Source of the DNA: CAZUCE01 sp964619265
GTDB lineage: Bacteria > Planctomycetota > UBA1135 > GCA-002686595
NCBI GenBank assembly: GCA_964619265.1
Contig: CAZUCE010000063.1
Coordinates: 1-10,597, forward strand
Length of the DNA stretch: 10,597 nt
Direction: 5' to 3'
Part shown: positions 6,691 through 10,597 of the stretch, piece by piece
Layout: the number at the start of each line of letters is the position of its first letter
Position numbering within the stretch: position 1 is the stretch's first letter
Position numbers and translations under genes: made by a program
The notes under the pieces: model-generated
Told to the model about the DNA's origin: nothing
Databases searched by the model: none
Seen by the model: only the letters and a program-made list of their open reading frames with translations

Positions 6691-6746
6691 TTGGTCTTTA
6701 GCCCTTGTCGTTGGGCCCTGGTCGTTGGGCCCTGGTCGTTGGGCCC
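6691..6746. repeat. Degenerate 7-bp tandem array (eight units, last six forming three 14-bp repeats)
   Basis: On the + strand the units read in perfect 7-nt register: TTGGTCT, TTAGCCC, TTGTCGT, TGGGCCC, TGGTCGT, TGGGCCC, TGGTCGT, TGGGCCC. The last six form three near-identical 14-bp repeats, (T/G-variant)GTCGT-TGGGCCC, and the first two are more diverged relatives. The array sits between the stop of the membrane-protein gene and the start of comF, both on the minus strand, and ends 1 nt before a hairpin. The register suggests growth by slipped-strand duplication. It resembles in kind the heptanucleotide repeats described in cyanobacteria, but I cannot tell whether it belongs to a genome-wide family. 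Confidence 0.8.
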
Positions 6747-6759
6747 GTCTTCACGGGCC
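6742..6759 (-). terminator. Tetraloop hairpin downstream of the three-helix membrane protein gene
   Basis: GGCCCGT (6742-6748) and ACGGGCC (6753-6759) form a perfect 7-bp stem around CTTC on the + strand, or GAAG on the minus strand. It begins 14 nt after the stop codon of the minus-strand gene that ends at 6774. No T-run follows on either strand. It may end or stabilise that transcript, or attenuate read-through into comF. The left arm uses the last unit of the heptamer array, so the two features may share an origin. Confidence 0.4.
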
Positions 6760-6773
6760 TGAAATTTCCCGGC

Positions 6774-7466
6774 CTAAAGGCCTTCGAACTCGTCTGCGCC
6801 TGCAAAGGCCCCGACGGCCGGCTCGGAAGCCGCTGGCCTTGGCCGCACCTCGTTGATCGTCCAACGCTCGGGCAGGTGCACCTGCTCGCGCACGCGCGCC
6901 GCGTAGGACTGCACCGTGTCCTCGGGGCGCAGGGGAACGCCGAACAGCTCGCCAACTTCGCGCACCAGCTTGGAGTCGTTTTCGAGCCGCAGATCGCCAT
7001 CGAGAATCAAACGGCGCAATTCGCGCTGGAACAGTCGACGCGAGAGCCACCAACCGCCGATCTCGAGCGCCACCACCAGGCCCAGGATCGCGCCGAACCA
7101 CTCAAGGGGGAACCCGGCCTGCGTCTGTGGAGCGGGGCCACCGGCCACGCGCGCGGTCAGCTGGGCTGAAAATCCGCCGATCAGGAGCAAGAACCCGATC
7201 GTGACCTGCACCCGGTGGAACAGGTAGCCGCGGATCGACTGCAAGGACCGGGCGCGCCCCCCCACGTATTCCTCGACCAGCTCGCGCGAGGGCCGGAACA
7301 GAATCGAGTTAGCGAGCAAGAAGCAGCCGGCGATCGCCAGCAGCAGCCCGACGACGGTCCAGTCCACGCCGGCTTCCAGCGAGGCGGTGCCGAGGTCCAG
7401 CCCAGGGGACGAAAGCGGATCGCCGCCAGTGGCGAATTGGGCGGAATCGGGACTCGTCTGGGTCAT
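6774..7466 (-). CDS. Three-helix membrane protein of unknown function
   Basis: I do not recognise a named family. From the ATG at 7466 the product is 230 residues. It has a polar N-terminus (1-33), transmembrane helix 1 (about 36-57, DWTVVGLLLAIAGCFLLANS), a charged loop with FRPSRELVEEYVGG (57-70) and RARSLQSIRGYLFHRVQ (71-87), helix 2 (about 87-104) and helix 3 (about 122-141). A soluble C-terminal region (142-230) contains RELRRLILDGDLRLEND and a low-complexity Ala/Glu tail. The frame extends to 7724, but those 86 residues are Gly/Pro/Trp/Ser-rich and look non-coding. The chosen start lacks a Shine-Dalgarno, so it is moderately sure. The gene lies upstream of comF on the same strand, 172 nt away, and is divergent from the large secreted-protein gene. 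The stop TAG falls inside a GGCC-TAAA-GGCC mini-palindrome. Confidence 0.75.
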   Translation of the reverse strand: MTQTSPDSAQFATGGDPLSSPGLDLGTASLEAGVDWTVVGLLLAIAGCFLLANSILFRPSRELVEEYVGGRARSLQSIRGYLFHRVQVTIGFLLLIGGFSAQLTARVAGGPAPQTQAGFPLEWFGAILGLVVALEIGGWWLSRRLFQRELRRLILDGDLRLENDSKLVREVGELFGVPLRPEDTVQSYAARVREQVHLPERWTINEVRPRPAASEPAVGAFAGADEFEGL

Positions 7467-7636
7467 CTGTGGGCCGAAGGGCTCGCGGGTTGGCGCAAAA
7501 GGTAGCGAGCGCGGCTCGGCTGTGTCGATCCGGGAGCCCGAATCGGAGCTCCCGCTGGGCGCCTCCCCTGCCCGAAGCTGCCACTCCTCGGGGCGCCAGA
7601 GTCCCGAATCCAGGAAGACAAGCCCCTGACACAACC

Positions 7637-7681
7637 CCGGGGACCTCCCGAAGCTGGGGGGGCCCGCTCCCCCCACCCCGG
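7637..7681. other. G/C-run hairpin in the divergent spacer
   Basis: TGGGGGG (7655-7661) pairs perfectly with CCCCCCA (7669-7675) around a 7-nt loop. Directly outside it, CCCCGG (7676-7681) can pair with CCGGGG (7637-7642), leaving a 12-nt bulge on the left side. The result would be a 13-bp bulged helix. The 8-mer GGGGGAGC on the minus strand here also occurs in the 18-bp palindrome at 5237-5254, the other divergent spacer. The role is unknown; a regulatory structure or repeat remnant are both possible. Confidence 0.4.
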
Positions 7682-7882
7682 CCCAGGGAGCCTCGACCTG
7701 GCCCCAAAACGTCGAACCAGTCACCGGGACTGAGCGATTTCGCGCGAGGGATAGGAAGTCGGAAATCTGGCGAGAAGGCGATGAGTTTCGACCCAGTCGG
7801 TGTTTCCTTTCCGCCCGTCCGCCCTAGGGGGCGCGACCGATCACGGCCCACGAAGCCGCGATCCTCCGGAGAGTCCTTCGGT

Positions 7883-7901
7883 GCGCCTCCTTTCGAGGCG
7901 C
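7883..7901 (+). other. Perfect hairpin in the leader of the large secreted-protein gene
   Basis: GCGCCTC (7883-7889) and GAGGCGC (7895-7901) form a perfect 7-bp stem around CTTTC. It lies 75 nt before the chosen ATG of the downstream gene, probably within its 5' untranslated region. It may affect expression or messenger stability, or be chance in GC-rich DNA. Confidence 0.35.
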
Positions 7902-7976
7902 TCCCGCTCGAGATCCCTCTTCGAACGAGACCCTCCGGATCCCTTTTTCGATGAAGCCGCTCCCTCGGCCAACAAG

Positions 7977-10571
7977 ATGATCCTCGATCGCCTCCACCTC
8001 CGAACAAGGCCGCAAGGCAAGTCCGCCTACACCGGCAGACGCCACCTCCTTCCAGCGAGTCTCCTCGCCTTCGCCCTCGCCCTTCAAGCTCCGCTTGGAC
8101 AAGCGGCTCTTGCTCCGGCCAAGGCTGGCTTTGCCCCAAGCAACGTGTCCGCCGACCCGCCGGTGGTGGCGCGCCTCGAAACCAGCGCGCCCCATGCGGT
8201 GGTCTTCGTCCTGCGCGGCACGATCCCGGTTCCCGAAGGTACCTACGTTCCCGAGACCTTCAGTGCCGGCGACCTGGCAGCCGCATACCCGTTGGTCGTG
8301 CGCGATTCCGACGGCACGTTCGTGCTCCCGCAGCTTGAGGTCGTCAGCCGCTACCCGAACAACGCAAACGGCGCTGCGGTTCTCGAAGTCCTGGCCACCG
8401 TCCGGCGACCGGCGAACGTTCCGCCCGGCGGCTCGGTCAGCTACGACGTTGTGTTGAGCGAGGGCCTCGATCTGGCTTCGATCGCACCCTTCGAGGCGTT
8501 CAGCGATCCGCTTGAGTCTCTTTCGGTATCGGACAGCGTTCTGCAGTTCCTCACCCACCCGATCGGCCCGTACGTTCGCGCGCGCGACGTACATGGCAAT
8601 TGGTACTCGGCGTCCCTCCTAAATGGCGGCTCGCTGCAGCTCGGCGTGCCGGGCGCTACCGACTGGACGCGCCGGGGCCACGAAGCCGCCAGCTTGCGGA
8701 ACTATGCGACGATGGCGCCGACTCTGACTGCACCGGCCTCTGGGCAACCGCTCGACCACCTGTTCGGCGTTCACAGCTACCTCGGCGCGTTCAACCGTGC
8801 TGGTTACCTGTCCCTGGACCTGCGGTTGGTCAATGGGTTTAGCAATGCAAACGGCTCCACCACCGCCGATGATCCGATCGGCACGGTGTACTTCCGCGAC
8901 CTTGAGGTCGTGCTGCCGAGCGGCTACGGGCTGGTCCCCACGGTCCAGGACCAGGCCCTTGGGAACCCCTATGACGCCGGCCTCGGACTGACCGCTTGGC
9001 CGCTCGCCGAGAATCCGGCCGATGGGAAGTGCCACGCCATCGGCCAGGGCTTCCAGCTCCACCGCCGCTTCGCCATCACCGGGGCGAGCGCGCTCTCCAG
9101 CGCGATCGACTTCACCAAGCGATTCGGCCAGGGCTTTTGCCAGCCGGGGTTCTCCACTGGCGGTGCGTCCCTGTGGTCCTGGTGGAATCCGGCAACTAGC
9201 AACTACTTCCCCCAGCGCCACCGCCTGCCGACCTTTGACCATCTAGGCAAGCAGACTGTCCTTGCCGAGATCGAGAGTGAGTTCCAGTACCTCACTTCGA
9301 AGCTCGCCTTAGGCGAGGCCGGCGCTCCGCCGCTGACCAGCTCCGCGCTGGGCTGGGCGCACCCCTATGGTCAGGCCTATGGCGGCGTCACCGGCGGCAT
9401 TGGCATCTACCTCTATGAGGGTGTTCCGACCGCCTGGGCGGCTGCACGCAATGGCTATCGTCATCTCGAGACGTTGCACCGCATGCAGATGGACCGAACG
9501 CGCAACCTCGTCGTCGACGCGGATGGCACGTTCGCGATGCTCGATGAGTGGTTGTTGGATGGCCAAGCCGGCCCGTTTTTCCCGGGCAACTTTTACATGG
9601 TGGCCCTACCTGGCCACGATCCATTCGGCTGGCAAACCGCACCAACGCACCAGGAGACGTTCGCCCAAGACAACGGACTCGTCCCCGATTACGCAAGCCA
9701 GCTGCTCATTTACGATTCCTACGACATGCAGCACCTGATCCGCGCAACCCGTGCGGCAAAGGCCCTGGCTTGGCTCGGCAACGACGCTTTGGCGAAAGAC
9801 GACCTGCTCGGCCAAGCCGCGCTGGTGGAGATTTCCTACAACATGGCGTACAACAACTCCTACGGTCAGACCGTGCCGACCGGGATGCGCGCCGATCGGG
9901 AATTCGCCGATCAGCACCCCGGGATCGGCATGGAATTTTCGCGTGCCGAGGGTTGGGGAATCGATCTGATGTCCGCCGTCTTCGCCCTGGGCGATCCGGC
10001 CTACCGCGCAGATCACCGGGCGTGGTTCGACGACCTGGTGGACCTAGTCCAACTCGGCCAGGCCCAGTGCTCAGGCTTCCTGACCGCCGAGCAGAGTTCG
10101 AAGATCCTCGGAGGCAAATACCGCGCGCGCCAGGCCTACAGCCACGCCATCGTCGAAAACGGGCTCTACGGCGCCCTCAAGTCGGCCTACGAAGGCACCG
10201 GATCCACCCGTGAGTCGATCCTCGAAGACGTACTCCGCCGGGCGTTCTATGGCTTTGTGGACGCCAAGTATTGGGATCCGGTCCGCCAGGCGCCCTACCA
10301 ACAGGCCGCTGTGGCTCCCCTGGATTTGAGCGCACCTCTGTTCTGTTCGTCCATTCCAATCGACGGCGTAACGAGCGACGACTGGGACTCCTACCAGTGC
10401 TGGAGCTCGTTCGCCTACGGTTTTGAAATGACCTTCGACCCGGTGTTCCTGATTTACGCCAGCTGGCTGATCGGAGACATCGACCTAGGGGCCGCGCTCC
10501 AAGCCGGCGGAACCAACAACGTCCAAAACCGCGCCGCGCTACTCGCCCTCAGCCAAACCCTCGGCCTGTAA
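7977..10571 (+). CDS. Large secreted protein of unknown function, polysaccharide lyase-like layout
   Basis: From the ATG at 7977 the product is 864 residues. It begins with an n-region containing RR (21-22), a hydrophobic core LLPASLLAFALALQAPL (24-40) and a likely cleavage after GQA or AALA, so it is probably exported. Residues about 60-165 look like a beta domain (YPLVVRDSDGTFVLPQLEVV, then VPPGGSVSYDVVLSEG). A second beta-rich region reaches about 420. From about 425 the sequence turns helical and aromatic-rich, with GWAHPYGQAYGGVTGGIGIY (459-478), NGYRHLETLHRMQMDRTRN (492-510), EFSRAEGWGIDL (653-664) and YSHAIVENGLYGALKSAYEG (721-740). This order resembles enzymes pairing a beta domain with an alpha/alpha toroid, such as rhamnogalacturonan exolyase (PcRGLX/YetA-like) proteins. 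That is a layout impression, not a family match. The frame is open from 7800, but that start would bury the signal peptide 80 residues in. Confidence 0.8.
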   Translation: MILDRLHLRTRPQGKSAYTGRRHLLPASLLAFALALQAPLGQAALAPAKAGFAPSNVSADPPVVARLETSAPHAVVFVLRGTIPVPEGTYVPETFSAGDLAAAYPLVVRDSDGTFVLPQLEVVSRYPNNANGAAVLEVLATVRRPANVPPGGSVSYDVVLSEGLDLASIAPFEAFSDPLESLSVSDSVLQFLTHPIGPYVRARDVHGNWYSASLLNGGSLQLGVPGATDWTRRGHEAASLRNYATMAPTLTAPASGQPLDHLFGVHSYLGAFNRAGYLSLDLRLVNGFSNANGSTTADDPIGTVYFRDLEVVLPSGYGLVPTVQDQALGNPYDAGLGLTAWPLAENPADGKCHAIGQGFQLHRRFAITGASALSSAIDFTKRFGQGFCQPGFSTGGASLWSWWNPATSNYFPQRHRLPTFDHLGKQTVLAEIESEFQYLTSKLALGEAGAPPLTSSALGWAHPYGQAYGGVTGGIGIYLYEGVPTAWAAARNGYRHLETLHRMQMDRTRNLVVDADGTFAMLDEWLLDGQAGPFFPGNFYMVALPGHDPFGWQTAPTHQETFAQDNGLVPDYASQLLIYDSYDMQHLIRATRAAKALAWLGNDALAKDDLLGQAALVEISYNMAYNNSYGQTVPTGMRADREFADQHPGIGMEFSRAEGWGIDLMSAVFALGDPAYRADHRAWFDDLVDLVQLGQAQCSGFLTAEQSSKILGGKYRARQAYSHAIVENGLYGALKSAYEGTGSTRESILEDVLRRAFYGFVDAKYWDPVRQAPYQQAAVAPLDLSAPLFCSSIPIDGVTSDDWDSYQCWSSFAYGFEMTFDPVFLIYASWLIGDIDLGAALQAGGTNNVQNRAALLALSQTLGL

Positions 10572-10597
10572 CCCCCGGTAGATCGGTAATACGGTGC

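Larger units (their letters stand above)
7467..7976. other. 510-nt divergent spacer without a convincing gene
   Basis: This stretch separates the membrane-protein gene (minus) from the large secreted-protein gene (plus). Several reading frames are open across it, but their products are Pro/Arg/Ser/Gly-rich with no motif, as expected from GC-rich non-coding DNA. It contains the two hairpins listed separately (7637-7681 and 7883-7901). I see no clear -35/-10 promoter pair, although it must presumably hold promoters for both flanking genes. A CTCCGGAG octamer at 7864-7871 also occurs once in the panD spacer (5162-5169). Confidence 0.6.

Noticed and set aside
6691..6746. CRISPR array
   Set aside because: The units are 7-14 bp and directly adjacent, with no unique spacers and no cas genes nearby.
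6351..6856. Plus-strand small genes across the comF start and the heptamer array
   Set aside because: The frames are antisense to comF at one end, contain the repeat, and show no coding motif or plausible ribosome binding site.
7467..7724. 86-residue N-terminal extension of the three-helix membrane protein
   Set aside because: It is rich in Gly, Pro, Ser and Trp with no domain or signal sequence, and overlaps the G/C-run hairpin; the ATG at 7466 gives a normal membrane-protein N-terminus.
7800..7976. 59-residue N-terminal extension of the large secreted protein
   Set aside because: It would place the signal peptide about 80 residues inside the protein, and its composition is Arg/Pro/Ser-rich like non-coding DNA.
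7309..8139. 276-residue minus-strand reading frame across the second divergent spacer
   Set aside because: It overlaps the membrane protein in another frame and the signal peptide of the secreted protein, and its translation is low-complexity Gly/Arg-rich.

Overview
The window is GC-rich, gene-dense bacterial chromosomal DNA holding eight protein genes, two of which form divergent pairs and two convergent pairs with their neighbours. I see no tRNA, rRNA, CRISPR array, insertion sequence, phage gene or integrase. High GC, TTG and GTG starts, weak or absent Shine-Dalgarno sequences before most genes, a membrane-anchored SpoIID-domain protein outside any sporulation context, and large secreted proteins of unknown function together suggest a Planctomycetota-like lineage. 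That assignment is a tentative inference from style, not from a marker gene.

Region 1 (1-3730, + strand) is a tightly coupled three-gene operon. ruvB (Holliday-junction branch-migration ATPase) enters from the left edge. A SpoIID/LytB-domain membrane protein overlaps its stop codon, and tgt (tRNA-guanine transglycosylase) overlaps the stop codon of that gene. The junctions are TTGA and GTGA, so translational coupling is likely.

Region 2 (3746-5734) has a minus-strand gene for a secreted protein with two SH3-like modules, a coiled coil and a C-terminal beta module, converging on tgt with a 15-nt gap. It is divergent from panD (aspartate 1-decarboxylase, pantothenate/CoA synthesis). The spacer between the two holds an unusually structured stretch (5178-5254): a closed three-way-junction-like fold with a mutually exclusive alternative stem, followed directly by a perfect 18-bp palindrome.

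Region 3 (5735-7466) has two minus-strand genes, a three-helix membrane protein followed by a ComF-family phosphoribosyltransferase. They are separated by a stable hairpin and a degenerate 7-bp tandem array. comF converges on panD, and a two-part hairpin containing the comF stop codon lies between them.

Region 4 (7467-10597) begins with a 510-nt spacer holding G/C-rich hairpins and no convincing gene. A large secreted protein of 864 residues follows, whose layout (N-terminal beta domain, then a long helical aromatic-rich domain) recalls polysaccharide lyase-like enzymes, but its function is unknown.

The genes are mostly housekeeping (DNA repair, tRNA modification, CoA synthesis) mixed with envelope or secreted proteins. 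I do not see a complete new defence or mobile system. The most unusual signals are the structured panD-side spacer, the heptamer array and the large secreted protein.
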